Source: Blastopirellula sediminis (GTDB lineage: Bacteria; Planctomycetota; Planctomycetia; Pirellulales; Pirellulaceae). Taken from it: DNA of 64,000 bases. How positions within the stretch are numbered: the first letter of the stretch is position 1; every line of letters begins with the position of its first letter. Below, one piece after another: positions 53,419 to 61,743 of this stretch. Both the position numbers and the translations under genes were made by a program. Below the pieces are notes generated by a model. The model saw only the letters and a list, made by a program, of their open reading frames with translations, ran no database searches and had not been told where the DNA came from. Location of the stretch: NCBI RefSeq assembly GCF_020966755.1, contig NZ_JAJKFT010000010.1:1638720-1702719 (forward strand), given 5' to 3'.

Positions 53419-54150
53419 ATGGACGCCGATTCCAATCCGTACGCTTCGCCGAATCCTCTTCATCACGATATTGGCGCGTTTGGCGGGCGGTATCGCGTGG
53501 ATAGTTCTCGGACGACGCTGCGTGAATTTCGAGACTTGAGCGGCATGCCGCTCATGGGGACGTTCTTTTGGTTGGCGATGCGATGCGGGCTATTTCGATT
53601 TAACCAAATGGTCATCGACGGGCCGAAGCCGTTCGCCGAAGACCAGTGCGATCTGGAGGAGTTGCGCGACCCGGTTCGGAGTTCTTTGCTCGCGGCGATG
53701 GAGTCGGCGGAGAAGCTCGGTTTTCACTCGCCGACCTATTCGGTTTCCAATGCCACGGGAATTGAGACGCATGGGGGTGCGATCCGGATGTTGCATGACT
53801 CGGGCCAATGCTACTTGCAGATCATCGGCGCCACCTCCGCTGGATTTTATCGTGGCGTGGAAGCGATCAGTTCGGCGACGTCATCTCCTTTGGAGATTTT
53901 GACGACGACCAACGGCCCTCCCTCCTACAACGTGCCGGTCGGCATGACGATGCAGCGATTGGTAGGAACGCCGCTGGCGACGCTCCTCGAGAAGCACCAG
54001 CAGTTGTTCGGTGAGCGCGAAAACTTGATGCGATTCGAATCGATGGCTGACGTGGGAGCGGTGATCGACCACAGTTCCATCCTGTTCCACGCCGACAAGG
54101 TGGAGCGGGGGATTTTTGTGGAAGTGCGCGACGACGACCCGGCTGTGTAG
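53419..54150 (+). CDS. Unknown protein with NPYASP leader
   Basis: The 243-residue protein begins MDADSNPYASPNP, a leader motif common in planctomycete proteins of otherwise diverse kinds. It has no signal peptide or strong membrane helix; a hydrophobic stretch near 46-60 is weak. No family is recognised. The stop is directly followed by the GTCAGGCC palindromic repeat, which separates it from the convergent DUF1080 gene. Confidence 0.65.
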   Translation: MDADSNPYASPNPLHHDIGAFGGRYRVDSSRTTLREFRDLSGMPLMGTFFWLAMRCGLFRFNQMVIDGPKPFAEDQCDLEELRDPVRSSLLAAMESAEKLGFHSPTYSVSNATGIETHGGAIRMLHDSGQCYLQIIGATSAGFYRGVEAISSATSSPLEILTTTNGPPSYNVPVGMTMQRLVGTPLATLLEKHQQLFGERENLMRFESMADVGAVIDHSSILFHADKVERGIFVEVRDDDPAV

Positions 54151-54212
54151 GTCAGGCCTTGGCCTGACGCGGCAGTTGGATGGCGGTTCGTCAGGCCGAG
54201 GCCTGACCTACG
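54147..54212. repeat. GTCAGGCC palindromic repeat, paired copy
   Basis: Two arms, 54147-54168 and 54190-54211, form a 22-base inverted repeat with one mismatch, and each arm is itself nearly palindromic (GTCAGGCC..GGCCTGAC). It fills the gap between convergent genes and may act as a bidirectional stop. A single-arm copy is at 56849-56879. Confidence 0.88.
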
Positions 54213-54213
54213 C

Positions 54214-54879
54214 TCACTTCAGTTCCCGCACGCGAATCTGCTTGAAGTAGAAAACGCTGCCGGGATCGTGGGCTTGCAGGGCGAGGGCGCCTCCCTCTGG
54301 ATCGATCAGGCGTTTCGCGCGGGACGCTTCGCGAACGGGGTTCTCCGGCTCGGTGTAGTCGACCACGGTTTGACCGTCGACGAGCACTTCAATTCGCTTC
54401 CCTTTCACTTTGAAGCGAATTTCAAACCACTTCGTCTCATCGACCGGCGATTTGTCGACCTGCACCACAGCGTAGAGACTGCCGGTCTTGTTCTTTTCGG
54501 ACGGCGAACTGTTGAGCTGGACCTCGTACCCTTTGTTCAGATACTTGCCGCCGCGGAGCTCGCGATCGGTATGAAAAAAGATGCCGGAGTTCGAATTCGG
54601 TTCAGAGCGGACGGTCGCGACCAATTCAAAGTCCTTGAACGGCATGTCGCTGCCGGTGTCGCCGACGTAAAAGAGATGAGCCATCCCGTGAATCGCATGC
54701 ACTTTCAATACGCCGTTGGCGACGGTAAACGACTCGGGATGCGCGTTCGCCTCCCAGCCGGTCAGATCCTTGCCGTTGAACAGTTCTTTCCAAGGAGAAG
54801 CGGAATCGTCGGCGAAGGCGGACTGGGTCAACGAGAAGAGGCAAAGCGCAACAATGCCGAGGAGCCAGCGATGATTCAT
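54214..54879 (-). CDS. Secreted DUF1080 (3-keto-disaccharide hydrolase-like) protein
   Basis: The 221-residue protein has a signal peptide (LCLFSLTQSAFADD) and a single DUF1080 domain: ELFNGKDLTGWEAN, SNSGIFFHTDRELRGGKY, KGYEVQLNSS and GGALALQAHDPGSVFYFKQI. It is the same family as the N-terminal half of the fusion at 36197-37714. Start ATG 54879; a longer in-frame extension upstream lacks signal-peptide logic. Its end abuts the GTCAGGCC repeat. Confidence 0.9.
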   Translation of the reverse strand: MNHRWLLGIVALCLFSLTQSAFADDSASPWKELFNGKDLTGWEANAHPESFTVANGVLKVHAIHGMAHLFYVGDTGSDMPFKDFELVATVRSEPNSNSGIFFHTDRELRGGKYLNKGYEVQLNSSPSEKNKTGSLYAVVQVDKSPVDETKWFEIRFKVKGKRIEVLVDGQTVVDYTEPENPVREASRAKRLIDPEGGALALQAHDPGSVFYFKQIRVRELK

Positions 54880-55015
54880 TGCATTTTCCGCACGATGGAA
54901 GGTGGGGGTAATGGAGGGGCTTACGAGCGGAGCTGCAAAATCTCCGCGCCCAGCGATTATATTGACTGATAGCGCCATCGCAACGTATTTGCATCTTTCC
55001 TGAGAACCGCAACGA

Positions 55016-55546
55016 ATGTCTAGACTCTCCCTCCTAATTCTCCTATTCCTTTCCAGTGCGGCGCTGGGGGGCGAAGCCGGGTCTTCCGAACCTGTTGAAA
55101 ATGCGCTGGCCGAGAAGACGCCTGCGCGGGCCAGCATGTTCGCCTCGGAGGTCTGGTTAACTCCTTTGGTGTTGTTGCCTGGCGTAGCGCTGTTGATCGT
55201 TTCGACGTCGGCGCGGTTTGGACAGATTCATACCGAGATTCACCGAATGCTCGATCGCCCGGACGCCCATGCGAAGATCATGGCCCGGAACCTGCTGAAG
55301 CGATCGGCGCTGTTTCGGGATGCGTTGATTGCCCTCTATGCGAGCGTCGGCTTGTTTGCGCTCGGGAGTCTGCTGGGAGGAGTCGTCAATCTTTGGCGCC
55401 CGGAATCGCTCTGGGTGGTCGGCGGGGCGACGATGATCGGCATCTGCTGCATCGTCTTTGCGGCGGTGCAACTGATCCGCGAAGCGTGGACTTGCTTGCA
55501 AGTTTTGGTCGATCAAACGGAACGCCTGCAAGCGACGGAATCGTAG
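55016..55546 (+). CDS. DUF2721-like membrane protein
   Basis: The 176-residue protein has an N-terminal signal/anchor and a pattern like DUF2721: TPLVLLPGVALLIVSTSARF, a basic segment RNLLKRSALFRDALIALYAS, then further hydrophobic segments (about 107-122, 130-150). The family is a small-membrane-protein domain of unknown function. It precedes the frameshifted gene by 32 bases, so the two may be co-transcribed. Confidence 0.55.
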   Translation: MSRLSLLILLFLSSAALGGEAGSSEPVENALAEKTPARASMFASEVWLTPLVLLPGVALLIVSTSARFGQIHTEIHRMLDRPDAHAKIMARNLLKRSALFRDALIALYASVGLFALGSLLGGVVNLWRPESLWVVGGATMIGICCIVFAAVQLIREAWTCLQVLVDQTERLQATES

Positions 55547-55578
55547 TCCGTTCGCTTTCGAGACGGAATGAGGTCCCC

Positions 55579-55895
55579 ATGGATGAGCGACGAAAACGAG
55601 CCTACCGCTATTTGCTTTATCAGGCGATGCTCGACATTCGGCCGGTCGCCTGGCTGCCGCTGGGGCGCTCAATCCGTTTGCCTGGAAGCGGCAAGCCGCG
55701 CAAGTTCGTCGGGCCGGCGTGATCGCCGATTGGTTGCACAATTTGGCGCTTTACTCGGCGCGTGATTTTGAACGCTTTGAGGAAGAGAGCTTCTGGGATT
55801 GCCTGCGGTTCTACGAGCAGCGGTACCCGGACTTTGAATTGATCCGCTATATCGACCTGTTTGAACGGGAGCTTTCGCGGGAAGAGGATGGGTGA
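55579..55895 (+). pseudogene. Small gene interrupted by a -1 frameshift
   Basis: ATG 55579 follows GAGG at 5 bases and reads MDERRKRAYRYLLYQAMLD then RPVAWLPLG before running to a stop at 55722. In the -1 frame the sequence continues sensibly (ALNPFAWKRQAAQ, GVIADWLHNLALYSARD, FWDCLRFYEQRYPDFE) to TGA 55895. The switch falls at a run of four G (55662-55665); a fifth G would join the frames into about 105 residues. It is either a homopolymer sequencing error, a recent mutation or -1 slippage. Family unknown. Confidence 0.75.
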
Positions 55896-55949
55896 GGCGA
55901 ATCGGCCTGACCGCCAACGGCCGCAAGCGTCGGAATCGTCGATAGGGCG

Positions 55950-56684
55950 CTATTCCGGAGCGTGTGCCAGCGGCTTCAGCGTGAAGTCAATCGTTTGCGG
56001 GATTCCTTCGCACCAAGTTTGTCCTGGAGAATAATCAGGGTGTTGTAGTCGTAGTGGAATTGCCGCGACTCCAAGTTTCTGACCAGTTGTCAAATTGGTC
56101 ACGTACGTGCTGCCACTCTTCCAGCGACTGTGATCCTTGATCTCGTAACGTCCATTGGCGTCGGTGACGCTTTGAAAGATGCCGGCAAGCGCATACGGAC
56201 CGACGGATGGTAGAAAGACAGTGACGCCGGGGATTGGTCGACCGTCGACATCTTTGACGACGCCTGACAGGACGCCGGGATCGGACTTCAGCGTCAGTTG
56301 CTTTTTGTCGAGCAGGCCGTCGGTCGGCTCGCGCAAATAGGTATAAGCCGACGCGAGTCCAGCTTTCGACGCCGCGGCGACCAGATCGCCATCTTCGGGA
56401 AGGGCGGTTTCAACCTTGGGCAGTACAAATTCGCCGGCGGCATTGGTGCGAGTTTCGCCGACGATAACCAGAGGTCCGTAATTGGGCAAACGGCGCGCGA
56501 CGGTGACGAGCACGTCGGCGAGAGGTTTCATTTGATCATCGATGCAACTGCCGCGAACCGTGACGGTATGCAGCTTCGGAGCGGAATCAACCGGCTGCTG
56601 TGCGGGCGATTCGCCGGCCAGCCAACTTGCGGTTCCAAGCAAAATCGCCGCCAGGATCGCGGACAAGCGTTTACGCTGCGTCAT
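55950..56684 (-). CDS. Secreted stand-alone copy of part of the M56 sensor
   Basis: The 244-residue protein has a signal peptide (about 1-27) and a carboxypeptidase-regulatory-like domain. It matches residues about 354-605 of the M56 sensor closely: TVTVRGSCIDDQMKPLADVL against QVTVRGTCVDEQLQPVAEAL, VVGETRTNAAGEF shared, RPIPGVTVFLPS against QPIPGVTVFVAC, SVTDANGRYEIKD shared. It therefore looks like a duplication of the sensor segment including its fourth membrane helix, which here becomes the signal peptide. It has no protease domain. It could bind the same ligand as the sensor. Confidence 0.87.
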   Translation of the reverse strand: MTQRKRLSAILAAILLGTASWLAGESPAQQPVDSAPKLHTVTVRGSCIDDQMKPLADVLVTVARRLPNYGPLVIVGETRTNAAGEFVLPKVETALPEDGDLVAAASKAGLASAYTYLREPTDGLLDKKQLTLKSDPGVLSGVVKDVDGRPIPGVTVFLPSVGPYALAGIFQSVTDANGRYEIKDHSRWKSGSTYVTNLTTGQKLGVAAIPLRLQHPDYSPGQTWCEGIPQTIDFTLKPLAHAPE

Positions 56685-56848
56685 CGTATCTCATCTTTGT
56701 GTCAAACGGTCTGTGTATCCGCCGGGATTTTATGACGCGTGCAGTGCGCGAGGCAAGCGCAAAACAGTGCGGCGCTGTTGATTGTCCCAATTTGGCCAAC
56801 CGCGGGCACGTTGCACTGCGGTGCGGATTGAGTAGAGCGAAGCTGATT

Positions 56849-56879
56849 GGCGGTTCGTCAGGCCAAGGCCTGACCTGCA
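56849..56879 (+). repeat. GTCAGGCC palindromic repeat, single-arm copy
   Basis: GGCGGTTCGTCAGGCC followed by AAGGCCTGACCT repeats the right arm of 54147-54212, including the flanking GGCGGTTC. As there, it lies directly beside the stop of a minus-strand gene. Confidence 0.8.
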
Positions 56880-56880
56880 T

Positions 56881-59800
56881 CTATTCCACCACCAACTCTC
56901 CGTTCATCACCATCCAGTGTCCCGGGAAGGTGCAGAGATACGGATAGCGGCCTGGTTCTTTTGGCGCGGGGAAATAAATCGTGAACGCTTTGCCCGGCGG
57001 GACGATGTCGGTGTAGGCGATCACGTCTTCCGACGCGGGGACGTATTGTTTGAGGACGGCCGCTGGGTTGGCGACGAATTTGTTCGCCAGGTCGCCCACC
57101 TTTTCAAGCGTGCCGGGCTGGATGAGGACCCAGTTGTGCGGGACGACGTCGGGGTTGGTGAAGGTGAGCGCGATCGTTTCGCCCGGCTTGGCGGTGAGCG
57201 TTCGCATCGAGAAGGTAAGATTCGGCCCGGCGGCGATCGCGAGCGACTGTAGCTGCGCCCCTTCTGGTTTCTCTTGCCACGGGTTCGGCTCTTTGTTCTT
57301 GAGCAGTTCCAGGTCAGTTAGCAGCGGATGGGCGGCGATCGTCTTGGGCATGGCGCGATAGCCGGGGAGGTTGGTGTACGGCGCGTCGAGCTCGTGGACG
57401 GTGACGAAGATCTCTTGCGGCTCTTTCTCGTCGACTTGCAATAAGAGATGGAGCTGATTGACTGGTTGGAGATCGGGGATCTCGACGAAGATTTTTTTGT
57501 GGTCGATCGGGTGGACGCCGGCGATGCGGAGCGACTCGTGGCCGACGACGCCGGGATGACCCGGCGCGAGTTCCGGTGAACCGTAACCAGGGCCGTAGCG
57601 ATAGTTCCAGGCCTGGGCGAATTGCTGGGCAGTTTGGCAAGCTTGCGGATCGATCGGCTGGGCGAAGTCGATCAGCACGCCGTTTTCTTGGATATGAAAC
57701 GCGGTGGGGATCTGCATCGGCTTGCCGGTCCAGCGCACGCGATGCAGGCAGCCGTCGTCCGGCGTATAGCTGCCCCACGCGGCCATCCCGCTGACGTAGA
57801 GCTGGCCGTCGTGCGGATTGTGTTTTGCACGATGGACGCCGCTGCGGAAGTTGCCCGGCAAGGGAATGACGGCGCCTTGCGGTTGATCCCGCACCTTGTC
57901 GCGGAGGACCAAAAAGTGAGAGCCGGCGCCGAGCGACGTGTGGATGATCTGCCCGGCGAGGGGACCGAAACGCTCGTCCGGATCGATCGCTTGACCGCCG
58001 CTGCTGTTGTCGAGCCCGCGGGGGAGATAGACGAGGGGCAGCGCTGGCGGCTTTCCCTGTTGCGGACCACGGTAGCCGAAGTGAGGCGGCGCGTCTTGGC
58101 CTGGTTCGATCAGGCAGATCATCGACGCGGGAGTCCATTCTCCTTCGCTGCATGGAATCGTCACGGCGCCGTCGGGGCAAAGGCCGATGCCGTCGGGATT
58201 GCGGAAGCCGGTCGCGAGGACGTCGACTTGTTTGCCGTCGGCCGAAATGCGGATGGCGCCTTGTTGGCTGGATGCGGTGTAGAAATTGCCGGCTTTGTCG
58301 CGGGCCAGATCGCAGATGAAATCGTGCCCGCCGGTCGAGGTGGCGTAGGCGTTGGAAACGCACTCGTAGAAGTCAGCTTCACGGTCGTCGTTCAAGTCGA
58401 CCAGACGGGTAATCTGATCGCGGCCAAGGACATAGATTTGATCGTCGGCCACGACGACGCCCAGGGGTTGATGGAGGCCTGACGCGAAACGCTTCCAGCG
58501 CACTTCTTGCAGCTGGGCGTCGAGACCGGAGACGAGCCAGACGTCGCCGGTCATGGTGCTGACGACGGCGGTTCCGTCCGAGAGAAAGTCATGGCCGCTG
58601 ATGAACATCAACGCGCCGTACGGATTGTCGTACGGCAGCGGAATGGTGTCGATCGCGTAGGGAGCGTCGTCGTCGCCGAGTTGGCCGCGGAGGACGATTT
58701 CTTCGGGCCACTGGGTGGGGGCTTGCTTCAGTTGTGTGGCGAGAGGGTGATCGGCGGCCGAGGCCATTTGCCGCTGAAGTTGGCCGTTTGCGCCAACCCA
58801 GGGAGCGTCGAGGATTTCGTCGTCGCCAATACGATAGGCGAACGCGACTCGCGATCCGATGCGGTAGTAACCGTGATAGTGGTGCGGCGCCGCCGGCTTG
58901 GCGGTGCGAGAATCGGTAAGGATCGGCCCGGCCGGACGGAGACCATCCATGAAGCCGTGACGGACGCCAGAAAAGGTGACGAAGCGGCGGCGCCAAGTCG
59001 CTTCGTAGGCGAGGGTCTGTGGATTGAAGCAAGCGGTCAGCTCACCTTGATCGCCGACTTGCACGCAAACCCCTTTCGGAATCGCGCGACCGGGCAAGCG
59101 CGTGACGCCGGCCAGAACCGGCGACTTGTCTTGTTTGCTCCAGCGATCGTCACTCCAGGTCGCTTCGTTTTGATTTCCCCAGTGACCTTGATCGCCGCCG
59201 TCGAGACCAGGGAAAGCGGGGAGCAAGTGCGGACGATTGGCTTGCTCGCGGAAGTGGAGCCCTTCTTTGCGATAGAAGTCGTAGATGCGATCGCGATTAA
59301 CGGGGTGCTGCCAGAGATTCCACGAGTCTTTATTGAGCGGCGCACGATCGTAAGCGAACTGACTTGGCTGATCGAAGTTCTTGTAGCGCTCGGCCAGGCC
59401 TTCGGTCTTTCCCAGCTCGGTGAGAAAGCGGACGAGATCGCGGCGCTCGGCGTCGCTCATGCTGTTGGCGACTCCGGCCGGCATCAACGTGCCGAACGGC
59501 TTTTCGGCGTCCAGATCGTCGGCGTCGATCGTCGTCAACTTTTGCGTCGCCGGATCGAAGACTTCGATCGCGTCATCGGTTTCGCTCCGCTTGTAACCTT
59601 TCAGCACTTGTCCATCGGCGAGCTGAAAGAGCCACGTGTTGAACTCCGCCGGAACGGTTCGGCTGGGCCAATAAATCGCTTCGACAATTTGCTCCGGCTT
59701 CAGCCGCTTGCCGACGTCAGTCAGGTTGGGCCCGATCACGCCGCCGTGCCCGTCGATCTGATGACACGACACGCACGCGAACTTGGCCGAGCGAAACGCA

Positions 59801-60018
59801 TGAATGCCGCGATCGACGTCGCCAAGCTGTTGCGCCTGATCGATGACGGCGGAGATGAGTTGGGGATCGAATGTTTCGGGGATCGGAGGGCCGAGTTGCG
59901 ACTGACCGGGGGCGCAGACTTCGGCGGTTGGGTTTTCTTCGGCAGCACTTGGCCGTGCGATGCAGAGCAGTGAGCAGAAGATGGCGATCGGAAACAGGCA
60001 GCGGCGGGACAAAAGCAT
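56881..60018 (-). CDS. Secreted cytochrome c / beta-propeller / cupredoxin fusion
   Basis: The 1045-residue protein has a signal peptide (about 1-25), a class I cytochrome c domain (heme CVSCH at 82-86, with a later Met in LMPAGVANSM as candidate axial ligand), a long beta-propeller resembling L-sorbosone/glucose dehydrogenases (about 400-800) and a C-terminal cupredoxin. The last has PHNW for the first Cu ligand and CTFPGHWMVM (Cys1029, His1034, Met1038), the azurin-like C-x4-H-x3-M spacing. The fusion joins oxidation, heme and copper electron transfer in one periplasmic protein. Start ATG 60018 follows AGGA. Substrate unknown. Confidence 0.9.
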   Translation of the reverse strand: MLLSRRCLFPIAIFCSLLCIARPSAAEENPTAEVCAPGQSQLGPPIPETFDPQLISAVIDQAQQLGDVDRGIHAFRSAKFACVSCHQIDGHGGVIGPNLTDVGKRLKPEQIVEAIYWPSRTVPAEFNTWLFQLADGQVLKGYKRSETDDAIEVFDPATQKLTTIDADDLDAEKPFGTLMPAGVANSMSDAERRDLVRFLTELGKTEGLAERYKNFDQPSQFAYDRAPLNKDSWNLWQHPVNRDRIYDFYRKEGLHFREQANRPHLLPAFPGLDGGDQGHWGNQNEATWSDDRWSKQDKSPVLAGVTRLPGRAIPKGVCVQVGDQGELTACFNPQTLAYEATWRRRFVTFSGVRHGFMDGLRPAGPILTDSRTAKPAAPHHYHGYYRIGSRVAFAYRIGDDEILDAPWVGANGQLQRQMASAADHPLATQLKQAPTQWPEEIVLRGQLGDDDAPYAIDTIPLPYDNPYGALMFISGHDFLSDGTAVVSTMTGDVWLVSGLDAQLQEVRWKRFASGLHQPLGVVVADDQIYVLGRDQITRLVDLNDDREADFYECVSNAYATSTGGHDFICDLARDKAGNFYTASSQQGAIRISADGKQVDVLATGFRNPDGIGLCPDGAVTIPCSEGEWTPASMICLIEPGQDAPPHFGYRGPQQGKPPALPLVYLPRGLDNSSGGQAIDPDERFGPLAGQIIHTSLGAGSHFLVLRDKVRDQPQGAVIPLPGNFRSGVHRAKHNPHDGQLYVSGMAAWGSYTPDDGCLHRVRWTGKPMQIPTAFHIQENGVLIDFAQPIDPQACQTAQQFAQAWNYRYGPGYGSPELAPGHPGVVGHESLRIAGVHPIDHKKIFVEIPDLQPVNQLHLLLQVDEKEPQEIFVTVHELDAPYTNLPGYRAMPKTIAAHPLLTDLELLKNKEPNPWQEKPEGAQLQSLAIAAGPNLTFSMRTLTAKPGETIALTFTNPDVVPHNWVLIQPGTLEKVGDLANKFVANPAAVLKQYVPASEDVIAYTDIVPPGKAFTIYFPAPKEPGRYPYLCTFPGHWMVMNGELVVE

Positions 60019-60166
60019 GCGTGGGGCGTCCTTCGCAAGCGATGAAGGGTAGGGGCGTCCCTCTTCTATAAAACGGAGGGGCGTCAGATTCAACGCTTTC
60101 GAGAGACGCCTCGCTGGGTTTATGCGAATTCGTCCGATTTTCGGTCGCTACTCACGCGCAAGAACG

Positions 60167-60526
60167 TTATCCGGTGATCTCTACGCGATGTCCTTCCGGA
60201 TCGGCGATGACGGCGCGACGTCCCCAGGGCGAATCTTTCGGAGCGGAGATTGACTGGCCGCCGGCAGCGAGTAACGCGGCGTACGTCGCATCAACATCGG
60301 CAACTGCGAAACCGATGCGGGCTGACGTGGTTGGTGGATCGCCGTCGGCGAGCGGATAGATTTCAAAGACTTGGTCGGCCATATCGGCGGCCAGGTGAAT
60401 GGGGCCTTTGCCATGGGAGTGGCGAACGAACTGGAGGCCGAGGGCATTGTAGAAGATCCCAGCGACGTCGATGTCGCGGGCGCGAATGACGATCAGGTTG
60501 CAGCGTGGATTCGTATCCTGCGTCAT
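60167..60526 (-). CDS. VOC/glyoxalase-like protein
   Basis: The 119-residue protein is a single vicinal oxygen chelate module pair: LIVIRARDIDVAGIFYNALG, then IGFAVADVDATYAALLAAGG and VIADPEGHRVEITG. VOC proteins bind a metal and act on small electrophiles or bind antibiotics. Start ATG 60526 gives MTQDTNPRC. A longer in-frame start overlaps the palindromic repeat and is less likely. No specific substrate is evident. Confidence 0.86.
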   Translation of the reverse strand: MTQDTNPRCNLIVIRARDIDVAGIFYNALGLQFVRHSHGKGPIHLAADMADQVFEIYPLADGDPPTTSARIGFAVADVDATYAALLAAGGQSISAPKDSPWGRRAVIADPEGHRVEITG

Positions 60527-60543
60527 TCGTCGTTTGCCTTGAC

Positions 60544-60588
60544 GCGAGGGAATGGTTGGCCGCATTCCCTCGCTTGCGCTGCGGGCTA
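60544..60588. repeat. GAGGGAATGCG repeat, inverted copy with hairpin
   Basis: Bases 60561-60588 are the reverse complement of the repeat (TAGCCCGCAGCGCAAGC start). Together with GCGAGGGAATG at 60544-60554 they make an 11-base hairpin (60544-60554 with 60563-60573). It lies between the isomerase-like and VOC genes. Confidence 0.8.
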
Positions 60589-60596
60589 GTGTTGGC

Positions 60597-61421
60597 CTAT
60601 TCCCCGAGGCAGCTTTTCATGTAGGCCAGGCTTCCTTCGCACAACTTTTCCAGGCCCGGGGTGTAGTCAAACACTTCGACGCTGACCCAGCCGTCGTAGT
60701 TGACTTCTTTAAGGGCGGCGAAGATCGGGTGGAAGTCGATATCGCCCATGCCGGGACCGAGCTTGTTGGCGTCGTTGGCGTGGAAGTGGGCGATATGCGG
60801 AACGCTGTCGCGGATGATTTGCGGGATCGGCTTCGACTCGCTCGACATCGCTTTCACGTCCAAGTGGAGTTGGCAGTTGGGAGAGCCGATCATCTCACGC
60901 AGTTCGAGCCCTTTCTCGGCGGTCAGCAGAAAGTCCCCTTCGGCCGGGCCGAGCGGTTCGAGGGCGAGCGTCACGCCGCACTCTTCCAAGGTTGGCATCG
61001 CGCGGCGCAGGCAGTCGGCCGCCAGACGCATCGCTTCCGCCTCGGTGACGCCGGGGAGCAAATTGCGCTGCTGCGGGCTGCCGAGGACCATGATCGTACC
61101 GCCCAGATCGCGGCAGAGTCGCGCCAGTTCGGCGAAGTAATCGCTGGTCCGGTTGCGGACTTCGTCGTCCGGCGTGGTGAGATAGAAACCTTCGGTCTTG
61201 GCGAGCAGCCAGTGCAATCCGATCACGGTCAGCCCGCAATCTTCGGCGGCGCGGCGCGTTTCTTCCCGCTGGGCCGGGGTAATGTCATACGCGCTGCTGG
61301 CCATGGTGAACGGGGCGATCTCGATGCCGGTGTAGCCAGCGTCCTTGGCGTATTGAAAACCGCGAGCCAAGGGCCAGTCGCCGAACGTCTCGTTGCAGAT
61401 GCCGAATTTCATTGCACTCAT
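60597..61421 (-). CDS. Xylose-isomerase-like TIM-barrel sugar epimerase/isomerase
   Basis: The 274-residue protein is an AP-endonuclease-2/xylose-isomerase-type TIM barrel: FGICNETFGDWPL, YTGIEIAPF, LALEPLGPAEGDFLLT, CQLHLDVKAMSSE and WVSVEVFDYTPG. The metal-ligand Glu, Asp, His and Glu positions are present. Such proteins isomerise or epimerise keto sugars. Start ATG 61421; ATG 61412 is an alternative. It neighbours the GlsB-like gene, with no obvious sugar operon around it. Confidence 0.85.
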   Translation of the reverse strand: MSAMKFGICNETFGDWPLARGFQYAKDAGYTGIEIAPFTMASSAYDITPAQREETRRAAEDCGLTVIGLHWLLAKTEGFYLTTPDDEVRNRTSDYFAELARLCRDLGGTIMVLGSPQQRNLLPGVTEAEAMRLAADCLRRAMPTLEECGVTLALEPLGPAEGDFLLTAEKGLELREMIGSPNCQLHLDVKAMSSESKPIPQIIRDSVPHIAHFHANDANKLGPGMGDIDFHPIFAALKEVNYDGWVSVEVFDYTPGLEKLCEGSLAYMKSCLGE

Positions 61422-61464
61422 CAAAGGTTGGTGGGAAGAAGCGGTGAAGGGAAGCCCGCAGCGG

Positions 61465-61740
61465 CTACGATCGCGCGCCGCTGATCATGCGGAGTGCGGC
61501 GACGAAGATCGCGCCGCCGATGATCGACCAGACGATCGGCAGTTGCGTGCCGCCGATGGTGATCGGCAGCGGTTCGGGCATGCCGCTGATCTGCGCCAGC
61601 TTGCCGCCGAGCATCGACCCGACGAACGCCACGGCGATCGAAACGAAACAGCCGCCGTTGGTGCCGCCGGCCAAGCTGCGAGCGACGCCGCCGCAGATCG
61701 CCGCGACGATCAGGAACAACAAGATCTCAAAGAAGGTCAT
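61465..61740 (-). CDS. GlsB/YeaQ/YmgE-like membrane protein
   Basis: The 91-residue protein has three hydrophobic helices and Gly-rich turns (ICGGVARSLAGGTNGG, FVGSMLGGKL, IIGGAIFVAALRM) typical of the transglycosylase-associated/GlsB stress family. Function is unclear. It lies 3 bases downstream of rarA on the same strand. Confidence 0.82.
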   Translation of the reverse strand: MTFFEILLFLIVAAICGGVARSLAGGTNGGCFVSIAVAFVGSMLGGKLAQISGMPEPLPITIGGTQLPIVWSIIGGAIFVAALRMISGARS

Positions 61741-61743
61741 GCT

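Noticed and set aside
58507-59973. 488-codon open frame antisense to the cytochrome/cupredoxin fusion
   Set aside because: No recognisable domains, and the minus-strand product has heme, propeller and copper motifs.
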